In this document: positions 51,695 to 59,867 of the stretch, piece after piece | Position numbering within the stretch: the first letter of the stretch is position 1 | Layout: each line of letters starts with the position of its first letter | Assembly: GCF_016405885.1 (NCBI RefSeq) | Contig: NZ_JAEKGC010000004.1 | Coordinates: 228,439-292,438, forward strand | Direction of reading: 5' to 3' | Origin: Arthrobacter sp. MSA 4-2 | GTDB lineage: Bacteria > Actinomycetota > Actinomycetes > Actinomycetales > Micrococcaceae | DNA length: 64,000 nucleotides | Made by a program: the position numbers and the translations under genes | The notes under the pieces: generated by a model | The model's input: only the letters and a program-made list of their open reading frames with translations | Told to the model about the DNA's origin: nothing | Database searches by the model: none

Positions 51695-52369
51695 TCAACC
51701 AGACTGGGGTTGCGCCACAGAGTCGATGGAACTTGGCAAGCTCTTCCACATGTCAAACGCAAGACGCCTTGCATCCTCAGCCTTACCGCTCGCACACAGT
51801 TCGATGAGTTTGGTATGTCTTTCCAGTGAGGCCTGGCCATCGGACGACCGGAAGCGTAGAAGCTCGGCCCTGCGGACAACGGGCCCGAACCGGTCAAGTA
51901 CAGCTTGTAGCGCTTGGTTACCTGAGGCTCGAACCGGGACGGCGTGCAGCTCGTCATCTGCCTTAAGAGCCGCTATGGCGTCACCGGCCTCAAGGGCTTT
52001 CTGAAAGCGGCTATTGGCTGAACGCATTCGATCGATGTGCACTTCGGTGAGCTTTCCGATCGTCTCGCGGACGGCCAGTTCGTGCATTGCGGCCACGACA
52101 TCGCGCGCATCGGAAAGTGCCTGCGTCTCAATTGTGCTCACGATTGTTGACCGACCCGGCTGGGTCACGACCAGCCCGCTATCGGCGAGCTTAAGCAATG
52201 CTTCCCGTACAGGTGTTCGGCTGACACCGATCCAGGCAGCGAGATCAGAGTCTCTTAGCTGCTCTCCTGGTTTGAACGTGCCGTCAACGATTGCATCACG
52301 AAGCCGCAGGTAAACATCGTCCCGCAGAAGAGAGCGATCAACAGAAGGAGTGTCTTTGGGAATCGGCAT
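51695..52369 (-). CDS. GntR family regulator (FCD/FadR-type)
   Basis: This 224-aa regulator has an N-terminal winged helix (DDVYLRLRDAIVDGTFKPGE, QLRDSDLAAWIGVSRTPVRE with ALLKLADSGLV) and an all-helical FCD ligand-binding domain with metal-binding type residues (DDELH, RHTKLIE). FadR-type FCD regulators usually sense organic acids and repress catabolic genes. A CAATATATTG palindrome lies immediately upstream of its start codon (52371-52380), and related sites precede the amidohydrolase, acdS and the UPF0126 gene, suggesting one small regulon with autoregulation. Confidence 0.9.
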   Translation of the reverse strand: MPIPKDTPSVDRSLLRDDVYLRLRDAIVDGTFKPGEQLRDSDLAAWIGVSRTPVREALLKLADSGLVVTQPGRSTIVSTIETQALSDARDVVAAMHELAVRETIGKLTEVHIDRMRSANSRFQKALEAGDAIAALKADDELHAVPVRASGNQALQAVLDRFGPVVRRAELLRFRSSDGQASLERHTKLIELCASGKAEDARRLAFDMWKSLPSSIDSVAQPQSG

Positions 52370-52370
52370 T

Positions 52371-52380
52371 CAATATATTG
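52371..52380. promoter_or_regulatory. Putative GntR autoregulatory operator
   Basis: CAATATATTG is a perfect 10-bp palindrome directly before the GntR start codon (52369, minus strand). It shares the AATATATTG core with the 46610 and 52616 sites. Confidence 0.45.
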
Positions 52381-52615
52381 GTCACAAGCCTGTGGAAGTT
52401 ACAACCTACCGCTCCCTACATGCAGCATCCTGCTTCCCCGCTCCTCGAAAGATCCTCATTCGGCGGTTGGCCGTAGGGATGGCCCTTAAGATCCTTCAGC
52501 CCCCGCATGTGCGCCGCGCTACCGGCACTGATTACCCACAAGGTCCCGGGAGGCATCTGACCGATCGCTGCTGGCTCCGGATGTAGCGCTGCCTTGACAA
52601 GCTTCATCACCGGAC

Positions 52616-52630
52616 TAATATATTGCATAT
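52616..52630. promoter_or_regulatory. Putative GntR operator upstream of the UPF0126 gene
   Basis: TAATATATTGCATAT, identical to the site upstream of the M20 amidohydrolase, lies 77 bp before the UPF0126/TRIC start. The rest of the 52381-52707 gap shows no gene. Confidence 0.55.
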
Positions 52631-52707
52631 CGGTTTCCCAGTACCCTCTCCTTCAGCCGGTAGGATCCGTGGACCTCTTCAGGTTCCCTAGTGTCAGGAA
52701 ATTTCGG

Positions 52708-53367
52708 ATGATGCCACTCTCACCCTTCGAAATTCCCTTATGGATCGAACTTGCAGCAGTGGCTCTTGGGGCATTGCAGGGCGCACTCTTCGCAGGACCC
52801 TTCGCCGATCGGCGAATCGATGTCCTGGGGGGAGTGCTGATTGGAGTAGGGGTAGCACTTGGCGGCAGCCTGTTGCGGGACGTGCTCCTCGGCGTTCCAC
52901 CCGTGGCCATCTACGGGGACTGGTACATCCTGGTGGCTGCAGCAGTTGCGTTCCTAGGCATCGCGTTACAACGCCTTTTCATCCGGCTCGACCGGCTCAT
53001 TCTCGTGCTTGATGCGGTGACGATAGGACTTTTCGGGGCCATTGGAACCTCAAAGGCTCTCGCGCTCGGCGTACCTCCCGTGCCGGCGGTATTCGTCGGA
53101 GCCGCGGCCGCGGTGGGCGGATCCGTGGTGCGTGATGTCACTCTTGCTCTTCCGGTAGCTCTGCTGCACGTGGGATCGCTCTATGCGGTTGCAGCCGCCG
53201 CCGGAGGGGTGCTGCTCCTCCTCCTTGTCCACAGCGGTGTAGCCGTTTTACATGCCGCAAGTGCCTCTGTAGTGCTAACAACGGTGGTGCGACTTCTGGC
53301 CGTCAGTCTCGGCTGGAGGTTCCCTGAACGCTCAGCAGTGGTCGTCCGCCGTCGGGCACGGGTCTGA
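52708..53367 (+). CDS. UPF0126/TRIC family membrane protein
   Basis: This is a 219-aa membrane protein of about seven helices with the internal duplication typical of UPF0126. The two repeats carry GGSLLRDVLLG and GGSVVRDVTLA glycine/Arg-Asp signatures. Structural homologues (bacterial TRIC channels) conduct cations; others in the family are linked to amino-acid (glycine) transport. I chose the ATG at 52708, with AGGA 9 nt upstream; a longer frame from 52594 runs across the operator and shows no similarity. It may be controlled by the neighbouring GntR regulator. Confidence 0.85.
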   Translation: MMPLSPFEIPLWIELAAVALGALQGALFAGPFADRRIDVLGGVLIGVGVALGGSLLRDVLLGVPPVAIYGDWYILVAAAVAFLGIALQRLFIRLDRLILVLDAVTIGLFGAIGTSKALALGVPPVPAVFVGAAAAVGGSVVRDVTLALPVALLHVGSLYAVAAAAGGVLLLLLVHSGVAVLHAASASVVLTTVVRLLAVSLGWRFPERSAVVVRRRARV

Positions 53368-53600
53368 CCTGGTGACATTGAGCGCTTCCGTCCCACCTCG
53401 GGCCGCTCGCTTCATCCGGCTCAGCCGTCCTTCTAAAGGCAGGCCCGCCCAGGACTCCGCCCACCGGCGGTCATCCGTCAATGACCGCTCTCGGAAACTC
53501 CTATCGGAAATGCCTGGAGAAGAACTGATGCGAAAACGGTCGCTCTCCAGACCGATATATCGAAAGCGAACGACCGTGTTCAAACGAATTAGGAAATGTC

Positions 53601-54479
53601 ATGCCAACGCTCAACACCAAAATCGGCTTTGTCCTTCATACCGGAGCCCGGTATAGGAGGGGAGTCATCGTCGCCCTCGCTGCCCTGGTAGCACTTGCAC
53701 TGCTGCTTCCCGCTGCAGTCAACGCGAGCCCACAGTCGGTTCCCGCCAACTCCCCGACGCCCGAGGACAAGCCCACTGTCGTCCTTGTACATGGTGCCTT
53801 CGCCGATTCTTCGAGCTGGAACGGTGTCATTCCACGTCTGAAGCGCGAGGGATACCCCGTTTTCTCTGTGGCCAACCCCCTGCGTGGCCTGCAGGAAGAT
53901 GCCGCACACTTGCGCACTGTTCTCGACAGCGTCGAAGGGCCGATTGTGCTTGCCGGACACTCATACGGCGGGTCAGTCATGAGCGAAGCAGCCGAAAGCA
54001 AGCCCGATGTGAAGGCGCTGGTCTACGTCGCCAGCTTCCAGCTCGATATCGGGGAGAGCACCGGGGAGCTTGCTGGGAAGTTCCCCGGCGGGGAGCTCGG
54101 GCCAGTCCTCCAACCTGTGGCCTTTGAGACCCCCGACGGGCGGACTGGCAATGACCTCTACGTCAAGCAGGAGGAGTTCCGTCGCGTCTTCGCCGCTGAT
54201 ATCTCAAAAACGATCGCGGAGCTGATGGCTGCAACGCAGCGCCCGATCGCCGAAACCGCCCTCCAGGACACCGCGACGAAGGCCGCATGGAAGACCATCC
54301 CCTCCTGGTCGATGATCACCACCAAGGACCTGGCCATCCCCGCAGAGTCCATGAGGTTCATGGCCGAACGCGCCAACGCTGAAGTCGTCGAAATTGATGC
54401 CTCACACGGCGTGACGGTCTCCGAACCCCGCGCAGTCGCCGATCTGATCACCAAAGCAGCCCACGAAGTCACCCAGTAG
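53601..54479 (+). CDS. Exported alpha/beta hydrolase
   Basis: This is a 292-aa alpha/beta hydrolase with an N-terminal signal-type helix (RRGVIVALAALVALALLLPA, then AVNASP) that should direct it across the membrane. The catalytic core is VVLVHGAFADSSSWNGVIPR (oxyanion HG), the nucleophile Ser121 in GHSYGGS, and His269 in DASHGV. It resembles salicylate-esterase-like (EstC/methylesterase) bacterial hydrolases. ATG 53601 has AGGAAA about 8 nt upstream. It lies 63 bp before a cytosolic paralogue. Confidence 0.87.
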   Translation: MPTLNTKIGFVLHTGARYRRGVIVALAALVALALLLPAAVNASPQSVPANSPTPEDKPTVVLVHGAFADSSSWNGVIPRLKREGYPVFSVANPLRGLQEDAAHLRTVLDSVEGPIVLAGHSYGGSVMSEAAESKPDVKALVYVASFQLDIGESTGELAGKFPGGELGPVLQPVAFETPDGRTGNDLYVKQEEFRRVFAADISKTIAELMAATQRPIAETALQDTATKAAWKTIPSWSMITTKDLAIPAESMRFMAERANAEVVEIDASHGVTVSEPRAVADLITKAAHEVTQ

Positions 54480-54541
54480 GAAAAGCGTGCGAAGTACAAA
54501 AAGCGCACGAAGTTTATTCAGAAATCGAGAGGATGAGGACC

Positions 54542-55258
54542 ATGACTGAGAACGTTACAATCACCAAAGCAGGGCAGAAGGTCACGAACGTCGTGCTGGT
54601 GCACGGGGCCTTCGCCGACGGCGCCGGATGGCGCGGGGTGTACGAGAACCTCACCGCGCGCGGATACGAGGTGTCGATCGTGCAGAACCCGCTGACCTCG
54701 CTCGAGGACGACGTCGCGGCCACCCGCCGCGTCCTGGACCAGCAGGACGGCCCATCGATCCTCGTCGGTCACTCATGGGGAGGCACCGTCATCACCGAAG
54801 CCGGCGTCCACCCGAACGTCGCCGGCCTGGTCTACGTCTCGGCGCTGGCCCCCGACACAGGGGAAACCACAGCAGAGCAGTACGAGGGCTTCGCCGAGAC
54901 CCCCGACTTCGTTATCGACGTCGGCGACGACGGGTACGGCTACATCAACCGGGACAAGTTCAAGGCTGGCTTCGCGCACGACACCAGTGACGCTGACGCA
55001 GCCTTCCTCAGGGATTCGCAGGTACCCATCAACATGGCAGTATTTGCGACCCCGGTCACCAACGCGGCGTGGCGGAACAAGCCCAGCTGGGCCGTCATCG
55101 CAACCGAAGACCGCGCCTTCGACCAGGCCATGCTGCAGCACATGGCCAAGCGCGCCAACGCTGCGATCACCGAGGTCGCGGCCAGCCACGCCGTCTTCCT
55201 CACGCAGCCGGAAGCGGTGGCCGACACCATCGATGAGGCGGCACGCACCGCGGCTTGA
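54542..55258 (+). CDS. Alpha/beta hydrolase (cytosolic paralogue)
   Basis: This is a 238-aa paralogue of the upstream hydrolase without a signal peptide. It shares VVLVHGAFADGAGWRGV, the nucleophile Ser78 in GHSWGGT, and His216 in AASHAV. The pair probably arose by tandem duplication with one copy exported and one internal. I prefer the ATG at 54542, with GAGAGGA 8 nt upstream; an ATG at 54533 is the alternative. Substrates of this group are small esters. A hairpin follows the stop. Confidence 0.87.
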   Translation: MTENVTITKAGQKVTNVVLVHGAFADGAGWRGVYENLTARGYEVSIVQNPLTSLEDDVAATRRVLDQQDGPSILVGHSWGGTVITEAGVHPNVAGLVYVSALAPDTGETTAEQYEGFAETPDFVIDVGDDGYGYINRDKFKAGFAHDTSDADAAFLRDSQVPINMAVFATPVTNAAWRNKPSWAVIATEDRAFDQAMLQHMAKRANAAITEVAASHAVFLTQPEAVADTIDEAARTAA

Positions 55259-55267
55259 CCCGAGCAC

Positions 55268-55308
55268 CTTTTGGGGTGTGCGGTGCCCAGCGCCGCACAC
55301 CCTAAAAG
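55268..55308 (+). terminator. Hairpin after the hydrolase pair
   Basis: GGGTGTGCGG (55274-55283) and CCGCACACCC (55293-55302) form a perfect 10-bp stem. It extends through TTTT/AAAA flanks to about 15 bp with one G-T pair. It lies 16 bp past the stop and likely ends transcription. Confidence 0.6.
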
Positions 55309-55395
55309 AGCACCGCGGAACAACCCGCTCCGTTACATAATGTCAGCTGTCCGACCCACGGGGCGCACTGTTGACGGCGCCACTAGGCTCGGAGC

Positions 55396-55614
55396 ATGGG
55401 TGCCAAGCGTAGGAAATGGCCGACCAGAGGCCAGACTTTGACTGGTGGCGTTCTAGCGTTGCTCTGGATGGCCAGCAATGCGTATTCCGTACTGGCCGAG
55501 GGGCGCCCCGCCACTGGGTTCTACTGGGTTACGCAGGCCGTTAACCTGGCTTTCTTCTTGCTGTGTGTGTGGTTGTTCATCCGAGCTGTGAAGCGGCCAG
55601 AAGACACACGATAA
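55396..55614 (+). CDS. Small two-helix membrane protein
   Basis: This is a 72-aa protein with a basic N-terminus (GAKRRKWPTRGQ) and two transmembrane helices (LTGGVLALLWMASNAYSVLA and FYWVTQAVNLAFFLLCVWLF), ending IRAVKRPEDTR. TAGGCT (55384-55389) lies 6 nt before the ATG, a leaderless signal. A strong terminator-like hairpin follows. No family is recognised; it has the length and charge pattern of a real small membrane protein. Confidence 0.65.
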   Translation: MGAKRRKWPTRGQTLTGGVLALLWMASNAYSVLAEGRPATGFYWVTQAVNLAFFLLCVWLFIRAVKRPEDTR

Positions 55615-55634
55615 TGTCGGCTGACACACAGACA

Positions 55635-55666
55635 AGCGCCCCACCGGGTCATCCCGGTGGGGCGCT
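55635..55666 (+). terminator. Strong GC-rich hairpin
   Basis: A perfect 14-bp stem (AGCGCCCCACCGGG, 55635-55648, with its complement 55653-55666) closes a TCAT loop 20 bp after the small membrane protein. There is no long T-run. Confidence 0.6.
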
Positions 55667-55693
55667 GTCGTTGGTGCTGTTCTGCTCGGGAAC

Positions 55694-56035
55694 CTAGAGC
55701 ACACGCTCCAGGGCCCAGTCAGAGACTGAGCGCCCACTGAGGAAGCGCCATTCCGCGCGGCACTTGTCACACTTGATCTAGTGACTGTGGTCGCGGAACC
55801 CCAGGATATTGTCATGCTCTTCGACGATCGTTCCGTAGCCACAGGGGCACCGGTATTCATTGCGCTCCACGTTCCCGGGGCCGGCCCCGAAACCGCCAAC
55901 ATTTTCCACATGGTCGCTGATGCCGATCGTGCGGATGCCCGGTGACGGCGACAGCGTGCTCAGCCACTCACCGATCGCAGCCCGCGCTGCGTCATAGGCT
56001 CCGGGGGAGTGGTCGAGCTCGTTGAGGAGAAGCAC
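55694..56035 (-). pseudogene. Small zinc-ribbon-like protein gene with premature stop
   Basis: Reading the minus strand from ATG 56035 gives NELDHSPGAYDAARAAIGEW and then NEYRCPCGYGTIVEEHDNIL with GFRDHSH. A TAG stop at 55778-55780 interrupts the frame. Beyond it the same frame continues IKCDKCRAEWRFLSGRSVSD and stops naturally at 55694. The CPCG and CDKC pairs would form one zinc-binding unit, so a single nonsense mutation has split it. The frame has no indel, so decay is recent, or a sequencing error is possible. Confidence 0.6.
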
Positions 56036-56045
56036 CAGCTAATTA

Positions 56046-56272
56046 TTGGGTTGCTCATGGGCAATTGAATGCTGCCGGGCCGAAGAGCCCCTCGGCTGGT
56101 CGGCATTTTGGGCGAGTCAAGGGGCGAAGGAGGACTTTAGGGCGCTGCACCCTAGCGGATCACAGGCTGGCTACGAGGGCGCTACGGACACGTTCGCGGT
56201 CGATCGGGCGATCATGGGTGGCCACGTCGCCTAGATGAGGGCGGACGATCATAGGTTAGTCCGCTACGGAAC
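56046..56272. other. No supported gene at the right end of cassette 3
   Basis: Nothing recognisable lies between the zinc-ribbon pseudogene and repeat copy 3. Confidence 0.35.
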
Positions 56273-56299
56273 GTGGTCGAGTTCCGCTTCAACGTGTAG
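56273..56299 (+). repeat. Direct repeat copy 3 of the ychF 3' end (putative att)
   Basis: This copy is identical over all 27 bases to copy 2 (GTGGTCGAGTTCCGC through AACGTGTAG) and also shares the preceding GAAC. A partial echo, CGAGTTCCGCTTC, follows at 56328-56340. Confidence 0.8.
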
Positions 56300-56389
56300 G
56301 GAAACGTCGGTTACCGGGGGTGGAAAGCGAGTTCCGCTTCGCCGCCTGGTGCCTCGATACTTTCGGCCCGGGGCGGCCTATGGTTAGGC

Positions 56390-57997
56390 ATGAACTCCGG
56401 CCCGCGTGTGCGTCTCGTCCTGCCACATCAGCTCTTCGACCAGCATTTCGAAGCCGCTGGTGACACCGTGTTCGTGCTCATCGAGCATGACCTTCTCTTC
56501 CGCCAGTACGCGTTCCATTCCCACAAGCTGGTACTCCATCGCGCGTCGATGGGCCGCTTTGCCCGCCGCTTGAGCGCGCACGGCTACGAGGTCGAAGTCC
56601 TTCGAAGCGATGCCGGTTATAGCTCCTCCGATCAGCTCGCCGGGTTCATCCGGGACCGCCACCCGGTGCAGGTAACCTGGTTCGACGTGGTCGATGACTG
56701 GCTCGAGCGGGATCTGTTCGCGGCGCTCGCCACTGGCGGCTACCCGATGAGCTGGGAAGACGTGCTCGAGACACCGAACTTTCTCACTGACCGTGGGCAG
56801 ATCGATGACTGGTTCTCACACAATGACTCCCGAATGCAGGACTTCTATGTGTGGCAACGCCGTCGACTCGGCATTCTGCTCGACGACGGGGAACCCCTCG
56901 GCGGGAGGTGGTCCTTCGATGCCGAAAACCGAAAAAAGCTTCCCCGCGGTTACACCCCGCACACCGTGGGCCGTTTCGCGCGCCATCCCGTCCACCAGCG
57001 CGAAGGGGCCCTCGACATTGAAGCGCTGATGGGGGAGGAGGTTGGTGACGGGATGCATCGGGAGGTGGAGCTCGCGATCGCCTGGGTCAGTGCCGAGTTC
57101 CCGGACGCCCCGGGTGACCCCAACCTGTTCGCCTGGCCCACCAGCGGCGACGAAGCGCGTCAGCACCTGCAGGAGTTCGTCCGCGAACGACTGAACGCGT
57201 TCGGGCCCTACGAGGACGCGATCTCCACCGAGCATCCGTTCATCGCTCACGGCCTGCTGACGGCCGCGCTGAACATCGGACTGCTGGACCCGCGGGACCT
57301 CGTAAGGGCGGTACTCGAAGGAGCCGATGCCGACACCCCACTCGCCTCCCTGGAGGGGTTCGTGCGGCAGGTGATCGGCTGGAGGGAATACATGCGGGCC
57401 ACCTACCGGACCAGCGGCCGGCAGATGCGGACTTCGAACCACCTCGGGCACCAGAACGCACTCGGGGACGGGTGGTGGGATGCGAGCACCGGACTGGCCC
57501 CCGTAGACATGGTCATCTCCCGCGTGCTCGCCACCGGGTACGCCCACCACATCGAGCGACTGATGGTGCTCGGCAACGCGATGTCCCTGCTGCGCATCCA
57601 TCCCGACCGGGTATACGAGTGGTTCATGGAGCTGTTCATCGACGCGTACGACTGGGTGATGGTCCCGAACGTCTATGCGATGAGCCAGTTCGCTGCGGGG
57701 GAGGAGATCACCACGAAACCCTATGTGTCGGGCAGCAACTACCTGCGGAAGATGTCAGACCTCCCCGCGGGGGAATGGATGGCAAACTGGGATGGTCTGT
57801 ATTGGACGTTCATCGAGGATCACCGCGCGGTCCTGGGAGCGAACCCACGCATGCGGATGATCCTCTCCCTGCTTGAGAACATGGACCCCAATACCTTGAA
57901 CGAGCACCGCCGCCGTGCCGGGGCGCTCCTCGACGGTGGGCACGAAACGGCACTGCTTAAACCGACGCCGATGCGCGGTAGGACCCGTGAACTGTAA
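56390..57997 (+). CDS. FeS-BCP-type photolyase/cryptochrome relative lacking cluster cysteines
   Basis: This is a 535-aa protein of the bacterial (6-4) photolyase / PhrB group: VRLVLPHQLFDQHF at the start, FIRDRHPVQVTWFDVVDDWL, IGWREYMRATYR, ATGYAHHIERLMVLGNAMSL, and MSQFAAGEEITTKPYVSGSN with YLRKMSD. PhrB enzymes repair UV lesions with FAD and normally carry a 4Fe-4S cluster bound by four Cys. This protein contains no cysteine at all; the region after KMSD reads LPAGEWMANWDGLYWTF. TATGGT lies 5 nt before the ATG, suggesting a leaderless mRNA. It is the only gene of cassette 4. Activity without the cluster is uncertain. Confidence 0.87.
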   Translation: MNSGPRVRLVLPHQLFDQHFEAAGDTVFVLIEHDLLFRQYAFHSHKLVLHRASMGRFARRLSAHGYEVEVLRSDAGYSSSDQLAGFIRDRHPVQVTWFDVVDDWLERDLFAALATGGYPMSWEDVLETPNFLTDRGQIDDWFSHNDSRMQDFYVWQRRRLGILLDDGEPLGGRWSFDAENRKKLPRGYTPHTVGRFARHPVHQREGALDIEALMGEEVGDGMHREVELAIAWVSAEFPDAPGDPNLFAWPTSGDEARQHLQEFVRERLNAFGPYEDAISTEHPFIAHGLLTAALNIGLLDPRDLVRAVLEGADADTPLASLEGFVRQVIGWREYMRATYRTSGRQMRTSNHLGHQNALGDGWWDASTGLAPVDMVISRVLATGYAHHIERLMVLGNAMSLLRIHPDRVYEWFMELFIDAYDWVMVPNVYAMSQFAAGEEITTKPYVSGSNYLRKMSDLPAGEWMANWDGLYWTFIEDHRAVLGANPRMRMILSLLENMDPNTLNEHRRRAGALLDGGHETALLKPTPMRGRTREL

Positions 57998-58312
57998 GCG
58001 AGCCCGCGAGAGCGACCTGGCGGAGTTTGAGTTTTCGTATGGGAGGGGATTCCTCTCCCAAGAGTTCCCCGAAGCTCCGCATCGAATTTGAGGGTGAACG
58101 AAAGTTACTGGACGTCCTCTTGAGGCGGTGCCACCATGGCGGTATTGTCGCGGCCGCTCGGCGGCAGGGCGCAGGAGCGGAGATCGGGTACCAATGTCAA
58201 CGCCTGCTGATCTGATCCCGGAGCGGTACAATCACGCGCTGCGGTCCGGTCACATCAGAAGTGAGGGTTAGCCTCGAGCGCCCTGCAAGCAGAGGTTTAT
58301 TGTCTACTGACC
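57998..58312. other. Gap after the photolyase-like gene
   Basis: A short GGGAGGGGATTCCTCTCCC palindrome (58041-58059) could be a terminator. No other supported feature lies before repeat copy 4. Confidence 0.35.
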
Positions 58313-58339
58313 GTGGTTGAGTTCCGCTCCAACGTGTAG
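58313..58339 (+). repeat. Direct repeat copy 4 of the ychF 3' end (putative attR)
   Basis: GTGGTTGAGTTCCGCTCCAA plus CGTGTAG reads VVEFRSNV-stop, two bases different from copies 2 and 3. It is the last copy seen and probably the right border of the serial integration region. Confidence 0.75.
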
Positions 58340-58587
58340 TTCCTGATCTCCCTGAGACCTTTTGCGATCGCTGTGAACAACACGTGTCCTTAGCGGCGAT
58401 GCGCTCTTGCGACCGCGCCTGGTCAAAATGATGCTGATTGTGACCCTGTGCACGACGGTGTCAGCGCAGCCCCCGGGGCACCATCGAGCCCTGTCGCAGC
58501 CGTCGCTACCGGCGTAGGCTTCGGCTGTGCCGGCTCTGTCCGCGGATCCCTCCGCCCGGCCGGCAGTCGCCTCAAAAGGAGTCCGCC

Positions 58588-58851
58588 ATGACTGTTCTGG
58601 TCCAAAATTTTGTGCCCGGGCTGACCCGGGAACAGTATGAAGGCATCGCCGCCGCTCTCAGGGACAAACTCATTGCGGCCCCCGGCTTCAACGCCCACTA
58701 CGCCTATGAGAGCGAAGGCGGAATGACCGTTGTGGAGATTTGGGAGGCGGCCACGCAGCACGACGCCTGGTTTGACAACAATGTCAGGCCAAACCTGCCG
58801 GTGGAGGTCACTCAGGAGAAGCACGAACTGGCGAACAACATCACAGCCTAG
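58588..58851 (+). CDS. Small dimeric alpha/beta-barrel (monooxygenase-like) protein
   Basis: This 87-aa protein fits the ferredoxin-like dimeric alpha/beta barrel (ABM/EthD-type) fold: TVLVQNFVPGLTREQYEGIA, FNAHYAYESEGGMTVVEIWE and HDAWFDNNVRPNLPVEVTQE. Such proteins act as small monooxygenases or heme-degrading or accessory enzymes. A perfect AAAGGAG lies 8 nt before the ATG. It is a single-gene unit. Confidence 0.8.
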   Translation: MTVLVQNFVPGLTREQYEGIAAALRDKLIAAPGFNAHYAYESEGGMTVVEIWEAATQHDAWFDNNVRPNLPVEVTQEKHELANNITA

Positions 58852-58856
58852 CGCTG

Positions 58857-58990
58857 CTATTCGATCTCGTAGCGAAAGGCTTCGCGAGTCAGGCTCAGCT
58901 CGGTCGTCTGCAACAGACCTCCGCGGCTCACGTTAAATTCCCTGCGTAACCGTGTAACTGCCCCATTGCGATGCGCTTTCGCCTTCCCTT
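58857..58990 (-). pseudogene. Possible C-terminal remnant of a regulator (UTRA-like)
   Basis: The minus strand reads AHRNGAVTRLRREFNVSRGG followed by LLQTTELSLTREAFRYEIE-stop. The last part resembles the end of UTRA ligand-binding domains of GntR regulators. No start or DNA-binding domain is present. The remainder of the gap to 59156 shows nothing. Confidence 0.3.
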
Positions 58991-59156
58991 TGGTCCACCG
59001 CTTGACCGTCCCCCTGAAGGAGTTTCGGCACGGCGAGAGTGCCCGCTGGCAGGGATCTACCGAGGGACCTCGAGCGGGATTTCCAGAAGGGGTGCCGGCA
59101 TCGCTGTGGTCACACGGTTCCCGATGAGCTGGTTCCTATCCGGGTGAACCGTCGGC

Positions 59157-59867
59157 TCAGTAGATCTGGAGGAAAGCGGCTGCGCCGATGACGGTCAAGC
59201 CGACGCTCAGGGCTGTCGGAGCGAACGAGCGGAGCCGGATAAAGCTCACTGCGGCCAGGAACGCTACTCCAGATGCGATTGAGGTAATCCAGTACACAGG
59301 GCTGGTCGTTTCAGCCACAACGGTCAAGCCGTAGATTCCCTCACCTATCAGCACTGCGGGCAACGCTGAGCTCGCTATGGCAACCACCCACGTGGACCGG
59401 CTGCGCATCCAGGCCGCGGCCAGACCAATGGGAGGCCCAGCGACGAAACTCATGAGGACGAAAAAGTTACTCAGGCTTAGTGACCAAACATATCCGCGAA
59501 GGTCGGACATCACTGCGTACCCGACGTTGAGGAGGTAGAAGGAAGCAACCCCGAGAACAATTCCGCTCAGGTACCTGCTCCGTGAAAGCCACACCAGCGC
59601 GAACGCCATGGCCGACCACCCGCCGGCGGAGTTCGCCAACGAATGAAGCGACTCCGGCAAATAGGTTTGTCCCAGCGATGTGAGTGCGCCCAGAACGAAC
59701 GAGGACGGCAGAACGATGGCCCATGAACGAAGACGATCTCCTACCCAGGACGCCCGGGTCAGGCCGGCGCGTGCAGGCGGCTCGGTGAATGCCGGCGAGG
59801 TCCTTGCCCTTATCAGTCCAGGAAGGGAGCGCTTATCGGCGGCGGGGACGCCTGATGAGTTGGCCAT
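59157..59867 (-). CDS. DUF6518-like polytopic membrane protein
   Basis: This is a 236-aa protein with about seven hydrophobic helices after a 50-residue basic, Pro/Arg-rich N-terminal stretch. Representative helices are WAIVLPSSFVLGALTSLGQT, YLSGIVLGVASFYLLNVGYA and LSVGLTVIGAAAFLQIY at the C-terminus. The LGALTSLGQTYLP entrance and the overall size match actinobacterial DUF6518 proteins (assignment from memory). Function is unknown. It lies 192 bp from the ltrA stop, on the same strand. Confidence 0.65.
   Translation of the reverse strand: MANSSGVPAADKRSLPGLIRARTSPAFTEPPARAGLTRASWVGDRLRSWAIVLPSSFVLGALTSLGQTYLPESLHSLANSAGGWSAMAFALVWLSRSRYLSGIVLGVASFYLLNVGYAVMSDLRGYVWSLSLSNFFVLMSFVAGPPIGLAAAWMRSRSTWVVAIASSALPAVLIGEGIYGLTVVAETTSPVYWITSIASGVAFLAAVSFIRLRSFAPTALSVGLTVIGAAAFLQIY

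Noticed and set aside
33816..58339. Search for an integrase, transposase or relaxase belonging to the repeat-bounded cassettes
   Set aside because: No tyrosine or serine recombinase motif, DDE transposase or relaxase was recognised on either strand, so none is annotated.
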